Origin: CAIJNA01 sp964516815
GTDB lineage: Bacteria > Campylobacterota > Campylobacteria > Campylobacterales > Arcobacteraceae
Reading direction: 5' to 3'
NCBI GenBank assembly: GCA_964516815.1
Contig: CAZEXK010000016.1
Span: forward strand, 1-36,136
DNA: 36,136 nt
Position numbers and translations under genes: made by a program. Below are positions 16,455 to 24,246 of this stretch, in pieces. Position 1 is the first letter of the stretch. Every line of letters begins with the position of its first letter. The notes beneath the pieces are model-generated. The model was not told where the DNA came from. It worked only from the letters and a program-made list of their open reading frames with translations, and did not search any database.

Positions 16455-17134
16455 TTTAGGGAATGTACCAAAATACCAGTAGCTACTGACACATTTAAAC
16501 TATCAAAATTATTTTGCATTTGGATAGACACTTTTAAATCAAGCTTTTTTAAAAGTTTATTTGACAATCCTTCACTTTCATTTCCTAAAAACAATGCAAC
16601 TTTTTGATTCTCATTTCTTTGTAATGTTTTTACATCATAACCAGTAACATCAGCACCAACTAGTGAAAAATCTAATTGTTTTAGTTCATTTGCTAAATCA
16701 TAAGAATTTGCAATTGTACTTATAGGCATGTCTAAAGCACTACCAGAAGATGTTCTTATAATAGGTGCTAAATTTAAATTTTTTATACCACATATAACTA
16801 ATCCATCAACACCTAAAGCATAACATGTTCTAACAATTGCACCTATATTACCTGTATCAGTTAATCCATCTAAAACTACAATAAATTTGCCTTTTTTAAT
16901 ATCTTTGATATTTGCAAATTCAAATTCATCTATTTTTAATAAAAAACCTTGATGATTTCCACCTTTAGCCATACCTTGGGCTTTCATATTGTCAGGTCTT
17001 ATTATTTTAGCTCCATTGTCCATAAACTTTTTAAATAATTTTTTGTCAAGTTCTTTAGTTAAATAAATTTCTTGAATTATATTTGGATATTTTTCTAAAA
17101 TGTAAAATACTATTTGTTTTCCGTATACTATCAT
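16451..17134 (-). CDS. rlmB: 23S rRNA 2'-O-methyltransferase, TrmH/RlmB family
   Basis: 227 residues. The SpoU/TrmH signatures are in order: motif 1 LDGLTDTGNIGAIVRTC, motif 2 VALFLGNESEGLSNKLL, motif 3 SIQMQNNFDSLNVSVATGIL. These form the SAM-binding trefoil knot. The short N-terminal part (residues 1-70) is an L30e-like substrate-binding domain. RlmB methylates a guanosine in the peptidyl transferase region of 23S rRNA; the exact target here is inferred. First gene of a five-gene minus-strand run. Confidence 0.85.
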   Translation of the reverse strand: MIVYGKQIVFYILEKYPNIIQEIYLTKELDKKLFKKFMDNGAKIIRPDNMKAQGMAKGGNHQGFLLKIDEFEFANIKDIKKGKFIVVLDGLTDTGNIGAIVRTCYALGVDGLVICGIKNLNLAPIIRTSSGSALDMPISTIANSYDLANELKQLDFSLVGADVTGYDVKTLQRNENQKVALFLGNESEGLSNKLLKKLDLKVSIQMQNNFDSLNVSVATGILVHSLK

Positions 17135-17242
17135 ACTTGCATATTATCCAAAATCTAATTATAGGTTTATTAAAATGTATACTAATGTTTAATGTATTTA
17201 TCTTAAATATATAGTTTTAATTAGATATACTATTTTTTATTA

Positions 17243-17259
17243 TTTAAGGAATTATTATA
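17243..17259 (+). promoter_or_regulatory. Ribosome binding site that fixes an ATA start for the K+ channel
   Basis: TTAAGGA (17244-17250) follows a closing in-frame TAA (17245-17247). Six bases later is ATA AAA at 17257. No ATG, GTG or TTG occurs in frame until 17407. Confidence 0.55.
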
Positions 17260-17976
17260 AAAGCTTATCTTAAAAACTTAGTTGAAATAAATGACAATGT
17301 ACAAAGTAAAATATTCGATATTAGTATTCAGTTACTTATAATACTTTCAATTATCTCATTTTCAATAGAAACTATTCCTAATTTAGAACAAAATACAAAA
17401 GATTATTTGTTTAGTTTTGAAATATTCACTATTGTTATTTTTACTTTTGAATATTTAATTAGAATTTATACTTCTAATAAAAAACTATCGTATATCTTTA
17501 GTTTTTATGGCATTATTGATTTATTGGCTATATTGCCATTTTACTTAGGCTTTTTCATTGACTTACGTTCAGTTAAAGCCTTTAAACTATTTAGATTATT
17601 TACATTGTTAAAACTTAGTAAATATAGTGAAACCATGAATAAATTTCAAAGAGCAATTTATCTTGCAAAAGAAGAATTTATTTTGTTTTTTATTATGACT
17701 ATTATTTTGTTTTATCTAGCTTCTATTGGTATATATTATTTTGAAAATGAAGCACAACCAAAAGTATTTGCTAGTGTGTTTGATTCAATGTGGTGGTCTG
17801 TAGCTACACTGACTACAGTAGGATATGGTGATGTTTATCCAATAACTATTGGTGGTAAGATATTTACTACTATGGTACTTCTAATTGGACTTGGTGTTGT
17901 TGGTATACCAGCTGGTATTATTGCTTCAGCTTTAACACAAGTAAATAAAAATCATAAAGACAATATTGATAAATAA
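17257..17976 (+). CDS. Voltage-gated-type potassium channel, predicted ATA start
   Basis: 239 residues from 17257. Six membrane segments are expected: S1 (IQLLIILSIISFSIE, encoded upstream of the first standard start), S2 (IFTIVIFTFEYLIRIY), S3 (GIIDLLAILPFYLGF), S4 with spaced basic residues (DLRSVKAFKLFRLFTLLKLS), S5 (FILFFIMTIILFYLASIG), pore loop with selectivity filter TLTTVGYGD, and S6 (VLLIGLGVVGIPAGIIASAL). The TTG at 17407 would remove S1 and lacks a good ribosome binding site, so ATA at 17257, six bases after AAGGA, is preferred. It stands alone between rlmB, which is divergent, and hisF. Probable role: potassium homeostasis or membrane potential. Confidence 0.85.
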   Translation: MKAYLKNLVEINDNVQSKIFDISIQLLIILSIISFSIETIPNLEQNTKDYLFSFEIFTIVIFTFEYLIRIYTSNKKLSYIFSFYGIIDLLAILPFYLGFFIDLRSVKAFKLFRLFTLLKLSKYSETMNKFQRAIYLAKEEFILFFIMTIILFYLASIGIYYFENEAQPKVFASVFDSMWWSVATLTTVGYGDVYPITIGGKIFTTMVLLIGLGVVGIPAGIIASALTQVNKNHKDNIDK

Positions 17977-18051
17977 ATATATAATTCCACATTTCTTATA
18001 TTTATCTTATACTACTTGTTTTACTTAAGTCCTTAGTCATTAATAATTTGC

Positions 18052-18057
18052 TATAAT
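18052..18057 (+). promoter_or_regulatory. Promoter -10 of the hisF operon
   Basis: TATAAT within TTTGCTATAATGTG, 27 bases before the hisF ATG at 18084, with an AGGATTG ribosome binding site in between. Confidence 0.6.
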
Positions 18058-18083
18058 GTGCGCAAAATATAAATAGGATTGTA

Positions 18084-18848
18084 ATGAATCACTTTGCTAA
18101 AAGAATTATACCTTGTCTTGATGTAAACAACGGAAGAGTTGTTAAAGGTGTAAACTTTGTAGGTCTTCGTGATGCTGGTGATCCTGTAGAAGTAGCTAGA
18201 AGATACAATCAAGAAGGTGCTGATGAATTAACCTTTTTAGATATTGGAGCATCACATGAGAATAGAGATACTATTGTAGATGTTGTAAAAAAAGTTGCAA
18301 GTGAAATATTTATACCTTTAACTGTTGGTGGAGGTATTAGAAAGCTTGATGATATTTACAATTTACTAAATGTTGGTTGTGATAAAGTTTCCATAAATTC
18401 AAGCGCTGTTGTAAATCCTGATTTTATAAATGAATCTAGTAAAAGATTTGGAAGTCAATGTATAGTTGTAGCTATTGATGTTAAAAGAGTCGCTGATGGT
18501 TCTTATCATGTTTTTGTAAAAGGTGGTCGAGAAGACACAGGACTTGATGCACTTGCATGGGCTAAAGAAGTTTATAATAGGGGAGCAGGAGAAATTTTAC
18601 TCACATCTATGGACACAGATGGTGCAAAGAGTGGATTTGAATTAAACATTACAAATCAAATATCAAGTGCTGTTGATATACCTGTAATTGCAAGTGGTGG
18701 AGCTGGAACTATGGATCATATTAAAGATGCATTTACAATAGGTGGTGCTGAAGCTGCATTGGCTGCTTCTATATTTCATTTTAAAGAAATAAATATTATG
18801 GATTTGAAACATTATTTACGCGATAACAATATTACTGTAAGGATTTAA
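18084..18848 (+). CDS. hisF: Imidazole glycerol phosphate synthase subunit HisF
   Basis: 254 residues, a TIM barrel of normal length. The catalytic aspartates are D13 in IIPCLDV and D132 in VVAIDVKR. Phosphate-binding loops VGGGIRKLDD and IPVIASGGAGTMDH are in place, as is DLGAS-like FLDIGAS. With HisH it makes imidazole glycerol phosphate and AICAR in histidine synthesis; hisH is not in the window. First gene of a long plus-strand run; the next gene starts one base after its stop. Confidence 0.96.
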   Translation: MNHFAKRIIPCLDVNNGRVVKGVNFVGLRDAGDPVEVARRYNQEGADELTFLDIGASHENRDTIVDVVKKVASEIFIPLTVGGGIRKLDDIYNLLNVGCDKVSINSSAVVNPDFINESSKRFGSQCIVVAIDVKRVADGSYHVFVKGGREDTGLDALAWAKEVYNRGAGEILLTSMDTDGAKSGFELNITNQISSAVDIPVIASGGAGTMDHIKDAFTIGGAEAALAASIFHFKEINIMDLKHYLRDNNITVRI

Positions 18849-18849
18849 T

Positions 18850-19461
18850 ATGATCAATAGATTTGAAAGTTTAGCAAAACAATGGGATAGTAAACCACAA
18901 CGAGTTAAAGGTGCTATGCTTTTTGTTGATAAACTAAAAGAGTTTTTACCACAAGATATGACTAATTATGATGTATTAGATTATGGATGTGGTACTGGAC
19001 TTGTATCTTTTGGTTTTGCTAATAATGTTAAGTCAATACTTGGGCTTGATAGTTCAAATGCCATGATAAATATTTACAATGAAAAATCAAAAAAAATTAA
19101 TATGAATAATATAAATGCTGAGTTACATGATATAAATATACAAAATTTAGATACAAATAGTTTTGATTTAGTTGTTACAAATATGACAATGCACCATATT
19201 AAAAATACAAATTCTTTTATTGAAAAATTGTCAAACTCTTTAAAAAATGACTCTTATTTGTGTATAGCAGATTTGAAAAAAGAAGATGGTACATTTCATA
19301 GTAACAATGATGGAGTGGAACATTTTGGTTTTTCTTTTGATATTGTTAAATCATATTTTTCAAACAATAATCTTGATATTATAAGTTCTGGTACACTTGA
19401 AAATATAAATAAAGGTTCAAATAATTATGAAGTTTTTTATATTATAGGTAAGAGAATATAA
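18850..19461 (+). CDS. Class I SAM-dependent methyltransferase
   Basis: 203 residues, Methyltransf_11-like. Motif I is VLDYGCGTGLVSFGFA, the acidic residue after strand 2 is in ILGLDSS, and motif post-II reads LVVTNMTMHHI. The rest follows a Rossmann-like pattern with IADLKKEDGTFHS in the usual place. The substrate cannot be told; similar genes are often annotated as UbiE-like. It lies between hisF (1-bp gap) and a secreted-protein gene that shares its stop base (TAATG), so it is translated in the same operon. Confidence 0.8.
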   Translation: MINRFESLAKQWDSKPQRVKGAMLFVDKLKEFLPQDMTNYDVLDYGCGTGLVSFGFANNVKSILGLDSSNAMINIYNEKSKKINMNNINAELHDINIQNLDTNSFDLVVTNMTMHHIKNTNSFIEKLSNSLKNDSYLCIADLKKEDGTFHSNNDGVEHFGFSFDIVKSYFSNNNLDIISSGTLENINKGSNNYEVFYIIGKRI

Positions 19462-20081
19462 TGAAAAAATTATTTATATTTATTTTGCCTATTTTATTAT
19501 ATTCTAGTGAAATTAAATTTTCTAAAACTTTTACTAAGGTTTTTTTAAATGATATATTAACTAGTGAGATACATTTGAATGTATCAAGTAAATCAGCAGA
19601 TGATTTTGACGGAATCCTTGAAAAATATAATTCCTTATTAGAAGAAGATTTAATAATTCATAGTGAAATCCTAAAAAATAATACAATACCAATATATAAT
19701 AATACAGATATTGTTAGATTTGATTCTATTGTTATATTTAAAATTGATACTTTAAGCGCAAGTAATTTACATGATTTTTTCAAAATTGTAAAAGACTCTA
19801 AAAATGAAGATTCTCTTAAATTGAGTTTTAAAAATATCAAATGGACAAATAGTGTTACTCTTGAAAATAAAATTCAAGACAATCTAAAAACTAATTCGAT
19901 TGCTTGGATTAGTAATTATGCAAATACCTTATCTCTAAAACTTAATAAAGTATGTAAAGTAAAAAATATTGATCTTAAAAATAATAAGATACCAAATGTC
20001 ATTGTAAATAATAATATTGCTAAAAATAAATCAAATGATAGTAGAAAAATTTATGCTAATTATACTATGGAATGCTTATGA
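19461..20081 (+). CDS. Secreted protein, possibly SIMPL-domain
   Basis: 206 residues with a signal peptide (MKKLFIFILPILLYS). The mature part has a repeating beta-strand pattern and a helix ENKIQDNLKTNSIAWISNYA followed by NTLSLKLNKVCKVKNIDL. That layout recalls the SIMPL (DUF541) domain, in which such a helix precedes a lysine-rich turn and strand. The match is weak and is inference. It overlaps the methyltransferase by one base and the next gene by four, so it belongs to the operon. Likely periplasmic. Confidence 0.65.
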   Translation: MKKLFIFILPILLYSSEIKFSKTFTKVFLNDILTSEIHLNVSSKSADDFDGILEKYNSLLEEDLIIHSEILKNNTIPIYNNTDIVRFDSIVIFKIDTLSASNLHDFFKIVKDSKNEDSLKLSFKNIKWTNSVTLENKIQDNLKTNSIAWISNYANTLSLKLNKVCKVKNIDLKNNKIPNVIVNNNIAKNKSNDSRKIYANYTMECL

Positions 20082-20617
20082 TAATTTGTGCTGGAAATAA
20101 TGAAACATTTAAATTTGCTAGTTCTATGGGAGTTGGTTTGGTACAGTCTTCTATGAACTTTACCCAATTGTGTTTATTTAATAAACCAGATTATGTTATA
20201 TTTGTTGGTAGTGCTGGTTCTTATGGTGAGTATAATATATTTGATATTATTGAAAGTTCAAGTGCTTCTAATATCGAGTTATCTTTTTTAACAGATGATT
20301 CATACACTCCATTAAAGAATGTTATAAAAACTAATAATATGACTTTAAGAGATGATACAATTGTTAATTCATCTAATTATATTAGTACGAATGATAAGCT
20401 TTGTAAATCATTTAAACAATATGGAATTGGTATTGAAAACATGGAATTTTTTGCTTTAACTTCTATTGCTAAAGAATTCGAAATACCAATCTCTGGTGTT
20501 TTTATTGTTACAAATTATACAAATAAAAATGCACATAATGATTTTATGAAAAATCATAAAAATGCTATGTCTAAATTAGTGCAATATTTGGAAGAAAAAA
20601 AACTTATAGTAAAATAA
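20078..20617 (+). CDS. Nucleoside phosphorylase-family protein (MTAN/PNP-like)
   Basis: 179 residues when started at the ATG at 20078, which gives a four-base ATGA overlap with the previous stop; an ATG six bases earlier is also in frame. The PNP/UDP family fold is suggested by YVIFVGSAGSYGEYNIFDII (phosphate/ribose loop) and GIGIENMEFFALTSIAKEFE, which matches the VEMEsaA-type ribose-binding glutamate of the family. GVFIVTNYTNKNAHNDF follows where the base-binding aspartate usually lies; here it is asparagine. It is shorter than standard MTAN (230 residues). Substrate not determinable. Confidence 0.65.
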   Translation: MIICAGNNETFKFASSMGVGLVQSSMNFTQLCLFNKPDYVIFVGSAGSYGEYNIFDIIESSSASNIELSFLTDDSYTPLKNVIKTNNMTLRDDTIVNSSNYISTNDKLCKSFKQYGIGIENMEFFALTSIAKEFEIPISGVFIVTNYTNKNAHNDFMKNHKNAMSKLVQYLEEKKLIVK

Positions 20618-20634
20618 AATAGAAATTATATACA

Positions 20635-20658
20635 ATAATGTTCCATGTGGAACATTAT
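20635..20658. promoter_or_regulatory. parS-like palindrome, site 1
   Basis: A 24-bp inverted repeat with only its central TG unpaired; the core TGTTCCATGTGGAACA is at 20639-20654. It has one mismatch to a symmetric TGTTCCACGTGGAACA and strongly resembles the ParB/Spo0J binding site. It lies between the phosphorylase stop and rlmN. The same 20-mer recurs in inverse orientation at 23322-23341. A hairpin would need a two-base loop and no T-run follows, so a terminator is unlikely. Confidence 0.6.
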
Positions 20659-20660
20659 AT

Positions 20661-20676
20661 AAAAGGATAAATAATT
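20661..20676 (+). promoter_or_regulatory. Ribosome binding site that fixes an ATT start for rlmN
   Basis: AAAAGGA at 20661-20667, an in-frame TAA at 20668-20670, then ATT AAA at 20674, six bases after the GGA. The first standard start in frame is 117 bases further on. Confidence 0.6.
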
Positions 20677-21738
20677 AAAACAATTTATGATTACACATTA
20701 GATGAATTAAAAAATGTAATCAAACCATCTTTTAGAGCAAAACAAATATATGATTGGGTATATAAAAAATATGCAATTTCTTATGAAGATATGAAAAATA
20801 TCCCAAATGACTTAAAAATAGAACTAAATAAAAATTTTCCTATTAATATAGGTAATATAGTTAGAAGAGAAAAGAGTACAGATGGTAGTATTAAGTATTT
20901 ATTTGAATACAAAGGTGGACATACAGTAGAGGCTGTTTTATTACTTATGAGAGAAGAAGAAAAAGATAGTACTGGCAATATAATTAAAGGTGCTAAATAT
21001 ACTTTTTGTGTGTCATCTCAAGTTGGATGCAAAGTAGGCTGTACATTTTGTTTGACTGCTAAAGGTGGATTTACTAGAGATTTAACTGTTGGAGAAATTG
21101 TTGCTCAAATATCTTATTTAAAAAAAGAAAATGAAATTGCACAAAATAAATCAGTGAATATTGTATATATGGGAATGGGTGAGCCACTGGATAATTTTGA
21201 AAATTTAGTTAAGGCAATAAGAATTATAAGTGATGATAATGGTCTTGCAATTAACACTAGAAGGCAAACTATATCTACTAGTGGTATAAGTTCAAAAATT
21301 GTTAAATTAGCGAATTTAGACCTAGGAGTACAACTTGCTATCTCCTTACATGCTGTAGATGATGAACTAAGAAGTGAACTAATTCCAATGAATAAAGCTT
21401 ATAATATTCAATCTATTATTGATTCTGTTAAAGGCTTTCCTATTGATACTAGAAAAAAAGTAATGTTTGAATATTTAGTTATCAAGGATAAAAATGATGA
21501 TATTGCTTCTGCTAATAAACTTATTAAAATTTTGTCTGGTATTCAAGCTAAAGTAAATTTGATATATTTTAATCCATACCCTGGAACAACTTATGAACGT
21601 CCTTCAAGAAATTCTATGATAAAATTTCAAGAACAATTAATAAAAAAAGGTCTTATGTGTACGATTAGAGAATCAAAAGGTTTAGATATTTCTGCTGCAT
21701 GTGGACAATTAAAAGAGCAAACTGATGTCAACATTTGA
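20674..21738 (+). CDS. rlmN: Dual-specificity RNA methyltransferase RlmN, predicted ATT start
   Basis: 354 residues from ATT at 20674. The upstream codons read KTIYDYTLDELKNVIKPSFR and then AKQIYDWVYKKYAISYEDMK, which is the conserved RlmN N-terminal helical domain, so the ATG at 20791 cannot be the true start. Radical-SAM cysteines are C119, C123 and C126 in SSQVGCKVGCTFCLTAKGGF. C343 in ISAACGQL is the methyl-carrying cysteine, and MGMGEPLDN binds SAM. RlmN methylates C2 of A2503 in 23S rRNA and A37 of some tRNAs. It overlaps a tiny membrane protein gene at its 3' end. Confidence 0.93.
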   Translation: MKTIYDYTLDELKNVIKPSFRAKQIYDWVYKKYAISYEDMKNIPNDLKIELNKNFPINIGNIVRREKSTDGSIKYLFEYKGGHTVEAVLLLMREEEKDSTGNIIKGAKYTFCVSSQVGCKVGCTFCLTAKGGFTRDLTVGEIVAQISYLKKENEIAQNKSVNIVYMGMGEPLDNFENLVKAIRIISDDNGLAINTRRQTISTSGISSKIVKLANLDLGVQLAISLHAVDDELRSELIPMNKAYNIQSIIDSVKGFPIDTRKKVMFEYLVIKDKNDDIASANKLIKILSGIQAKVNLIYFNPYPGTTYERPSRNSMIKFQEQLIKKGLMCTIRESKGLDISAACGQLKEQTDVNI

Positions 21739-21820
21739 TACAATATTATTTTTATTTGTAATGTTTGTTGCATTTGGTGGTGTTTGGTTTTTTATAGTAT
21801 CAAATAATGAAGATGATTAA
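21725..21820 (+). CDS. 31-residue single-helix membrane protein
   Basis: ATG at 21725 overlaps the end of rlmN by 14 bases in another frame. The product starts MSTFDTILFLFVMFVAFGGV and ends WFFIVSNNEDD: one hydrophobic helix with an acidic tail, typical of real small membrane proteins such as CydX-like or oxidase accessory subunits. An AAAGAG element lies about eight bases before the ATG. It closes 15 bp before gltX. The family is not recognised, and a chance frame cannot be excluded. Confidence 0.45.
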   Translation: MSTFDTILFLFVMFVAFGGVWFFIVSNNEDD

Positions 21821-21835
21821 TTTTAAAGGAATAAA

Positions 21836-23248
21836 ATGGCAATAACAAGATTTGCACCAAGTCCAACAGGATATTTACATATTGGTGGTTTAAGAACAGC
21901 ATTATATAGCTACTTATGGGCAAAAAAAACTAATGGTGAATTTAAATTAAGAATAGAAGATACTGATAATTCAAGAAATAATGAAGATGCTGTTCAAGTA
22001 ATACTTGATGCTTTTGAATGGGTAGGCATGCCAAGTGACTGTGAAATTCAGTATCAATCAAAAAGAATGGATATTTATACTAAGTATATAAATCAACTAC
22101 TTGATGAAGGTAAAGCATATAAATGTTATATGAGTAAAGAAGAATTAGCAAAATTAAGATTAAAGCAAGAACAAGCTAAACAAACACCAAGATATGATTG
22201 TACTTGGAGACCAGAAGTTGGTAAAACATTACTTGATATTCCTAATGATATAGATCCTGTTATTAGAATTAAAGCTCCACATGATGGAGAGTATACTTTT
22301 GAAGATGGTGTAAAAGGTTTTATGAAATTTGATTGCAATCAAGTAGATGATTATATCATAGCAAGAGCAAATGGAATGCCAACTTACAATTTTGTTGTTG
22401 CAATTGATGATCACTTAATGGAGATGACTGATGTCTTAAGAGGTGATGATCATTTAACCAATACTCCAAAACAAATATTAATTTATAACGCCTTAGGTTT
22501 TAAAATACCTAAATTTTTTCATATGCCAATGATAAATAATCCACAAGGTAAAAAACTATCAAAAAGAGATGGTGCAATGGATGTAATGCAATACAAAAAG
22601 ATGGGATATTTACCAGAAGCACTATTGAATTTTTTAGTAAGACTTGGTTGGTCAAATGGAGATCAAGAATTATTTACAATGGATGAAATGTTAAATTTAT
22701 TTGATCCAAATAATATTAATAAATCCTCATCTTCATATAATAGTGAAAAACTAAGCTGGATTAATGCAGAGTATATTAAAAACTCTAGTAATGAAAGATT
22801 AGAAAAAGAGTTGTTATTTTTTGATTTTGATATATCAAATTTAAATAAAAAACATGAACTTTTAAATTTGGCAAAACAAAGAGCAAATACAATTTTACAA
22901 GTAAAAGATTCAATTTTAAATATCATTAATGTGCCATTAAATTATGATAAAAAGGGAAGTAAAAAGTTTATTAAAGATGATACAGTTTTAATGTTAAACA
23001 ATTATATTAACGAACTTGAAAGCAATAAAGACACTTTATCAAGTCTTGATGAAATTGAGATATTAACTAAATCATTTATTCAAAAATATGAATTAAAATT
23101 TCCACAAATGTTTCAACCAATTAGAATAGCACTTACAGGTGGAACACAAGCTCCATCTGTATATGATATCATTTATATATTGGGTATTGATGAAACTATT
23201 AATAGAATCAATATAGCAATCAGTAAAAATTTTGAGAAAGAGGAATAA
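21836..23248 (+). CDS. gltX: Glutamyl-tRNA synthetase
   Basis: 470 residues. The class I HIGH element is PTGYLHIGGLRTAL at residues 10-23 and the KMSKS-like element is GKKLSKRDGAMDV. WRPEVGKTL, YNFVVAIDDHLM and VLRGDDHLTNTPKQ are conserved blocks of the catalytic domain. Many Campylobacterota carry two gltX genes, one charging tRNA-Glu and one tRNA-Gln; from sequence alone I cannot say which this is. It starts with AAAGGAATAAA before the ATG. The arsC-family gene begins one base after its TAA. Confidence 0.95.
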   Translation: MAITRFAPSPTGYLHIGGLRTALYSYLWAKKTNGEFKLRIEDTDNSRNNEDAVQVILDAFEWVGMPSDCEIQYQSKRMDIYTKYINQLLDEGKAYKCYMSKEELAKLRLKQEQAKQTPRYDCTWRPEVGKTLLDIPNDIDPVIRIKAPHDGEYTFEDGVKGFMKFDCNQVDDYIIARANGMPTYNFVVAIDDHLMEMTDVLRGDDHLTNTPKQILIYNALGFKIPKFFHMPMINNPQGKKLSKRDGAMDVMQYKKMGYLPEALLNFLVRLGWSNGDQELFTMDEMLNLFDPNNINKSSSSYNSEKLSWINAEYIKNSSNERLEKELLFFDFDISNLNKKHELLNLAKQRANTILQVKDSILNIINVPLNYDKKGSKKFIKDDTVLMLNNYINELESNKDTLSSLDEIEILTKSFIQKYELKFPQMFQPIRIALTGGTQAPSVYDIIYILGIDETINRINIAISKNFEKEE

Positions 23249-23249
23249 T

Positions 23250-23597
23250 ATGAGCATAGAAATTTGGCATAATAATAGATGTGCAAAATCAAGAGATGCT
23301 AAGAATTTACTTTTAGAACAAAATGTTCCACATGGAACATTTGAATATTTAAAAGAAAATATAACAGAAGATATGATAAAAAACATAATGATAAAACTAA
23401 ATATTAATGATATAAAAGATATGCTTAGACCTACAGAAGTAATATATAAAAATTTAGATATAAAGTCAAAATCGCAAGAAGAAATATTAAGTCTTGTAGT
23501 TCAATATCCAAAACTAATACAAAGACCAATTATTATAAAAGATAAAGAAGCTGTAATAGCTCGACCAATAGAAAAATTAATAAATTTACTAAAATAG
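23250..23597 (+). CDS. ArsC-family thioredoxin-fold reductase
   Basis: 115 residues from the ATG at 23250, which follows AGAGGAATA; an in-frame ATG inside gltX at 23232 is less likely. IEIWHNNRCAKSRDAKNLLL places the active cysteine at C11, as in glutaredoxin-dependent arsenate reductases (HNPRCSKSR). LRPTEVIYKNLDI, PKLIQRPIII and AVIARPIEKL match the rest of the family, including the conserved RP arginine. It may reduce arsenate, but many family members have other or unknown substrates and no ars genes are near. A parS-like palindrome is embedded in codons for NVPHGTF. Confidence 0.82.
   Translation: MSIEIWHNNRCAKSRDAKNLLLEQNVPHGTFEYLKENITEDMIKNIMIKLNINDIKDMLRPTEVIYKNLDIKSKSQEEILSLVVQYPKLIQRPIIIKDKEAVIARPIEKLINLLK
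23322..23341. promoter_or_regulatory. parS-like palindrome, site 2 (inside ArsC-family gene)
   Basis: The core TGTTCCACATGGAACA (23324-23339) is the exact reverse complement of the site-1 core, and the identity extends over 20 bases. It lies inside coding sequence, as parS sites often do. Confidence 0.6.
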
Positions 23598-23605
23598 GGA
23601 TAAAT

Positions 23606-24235
23606 ATGAAAAACAAAAAATACTTTTTAAAAAAGATTTCTGACTATGCAATTGTAGGAGGATTTGGTTCATTACTAATAGTAGGGATGACTGCTTGTGA
23701 AGATAGAAATTCTAGTTCACAATCATATCAAACAAACGCTGTGAGTAATGCTGCATCAAAAAAAGGTGCATTTGTTATAATTGAAAAAACACCTGAAGGT
23801 GGATATCAAATAGTAAATGAGTTTCCTAGTGATAATACTACAATAGTATTAAGAGAAAATGGAGAAGAAAGAATATTAAGCCAAGAAGAGATTGATAAAC
23901 TAGTAGCAAATGAAAATACTAAAATAAACAATGGAACTTCAAATCTAACAAATGGTGCAGAAATTCACAATGGTGGAATGGGATTGGGTGAAGTATTATT
24001 AGCATCAGCAGCAGGTGCAATGATAGGTGCATATATTGGAAATAAACTATTTGGTAATTCTAACTATCAACAACAAAGGAGAACATCATATAAATCAGCA
24101 CAGACATATTCTAAAAGCAAAGATAGCTTTAATAAAAATAAGGGAAGTTCAACTGCAAAATCAACCCAAAGTAAAAGAAGAGGTTTTTTTGGTGGTTCAT
24201 CAAGATCTAGCCGATCAAGTTTTTTTGGCGGATAA
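23606..24235 (+). CDS. UPF0323 family lipoprotein
   Basis: 209 residues. Signal peptide of lipoprotein type with the lipobox GMTAC ending at C31. The region KKGAFVIIEKTPEGGYQIVN and a Gly/Ala-rich helix GEVLLASAAGAMIGAYIGNK are followed by a Ser/Lys/Arg-rich, low-complexity tail that ends in FFGG repeats (RGFFGGSSRSSRSSFFGG). This is the UPF0323 layout of Campylobacter Cj0371. Function not established. The Gly-zipper helix suggests membrane interaction. First of three genes (with a small acidic protein and the YgiC-like ligase) that occur together in relatives. Confidence 0.8.
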   Translation: MKNKKYFLKKISDYAIVGGFGSLLIVGMTACEDRNSSSQSYQTNAVSNAASKKGAFVIIEKTPEGGYQIVNEFPSDNTTIVLRENGEERILSQEEIDKLVANENTKINNGTSNLTNGAEIHNGGMGLGEVLLASAAGAMIGAYIGNKLFGNSNYQQQRRTSYKSAQTYSKSKDSFNKNKGSSTAKSTQSKRRGFFGGSSRSSRSSFFGG

Positions 24236-24246
24236 AAAGGAAAATA

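Noticed and set aside
17407..17976. TTG at 17407 as the start of the potassium channel
   Set aside because: It would delete S1 and has no good ribosome binding site, whereas the upstream frame encodes S1 and has AAGGA before ATA.
20635..20658. Reading the 20635 palindrome as a terminator of the phosphorylase gene
   Set aside because: Only a two-base loop would remain, no T-run follows, and the same 20-mer recurs inside a coding sequence.
23093..23386. Minus-strand open frame across the gltX and ArsC-family junction
   Set aside because: Shadow of two well-supported genes on the plus strand.
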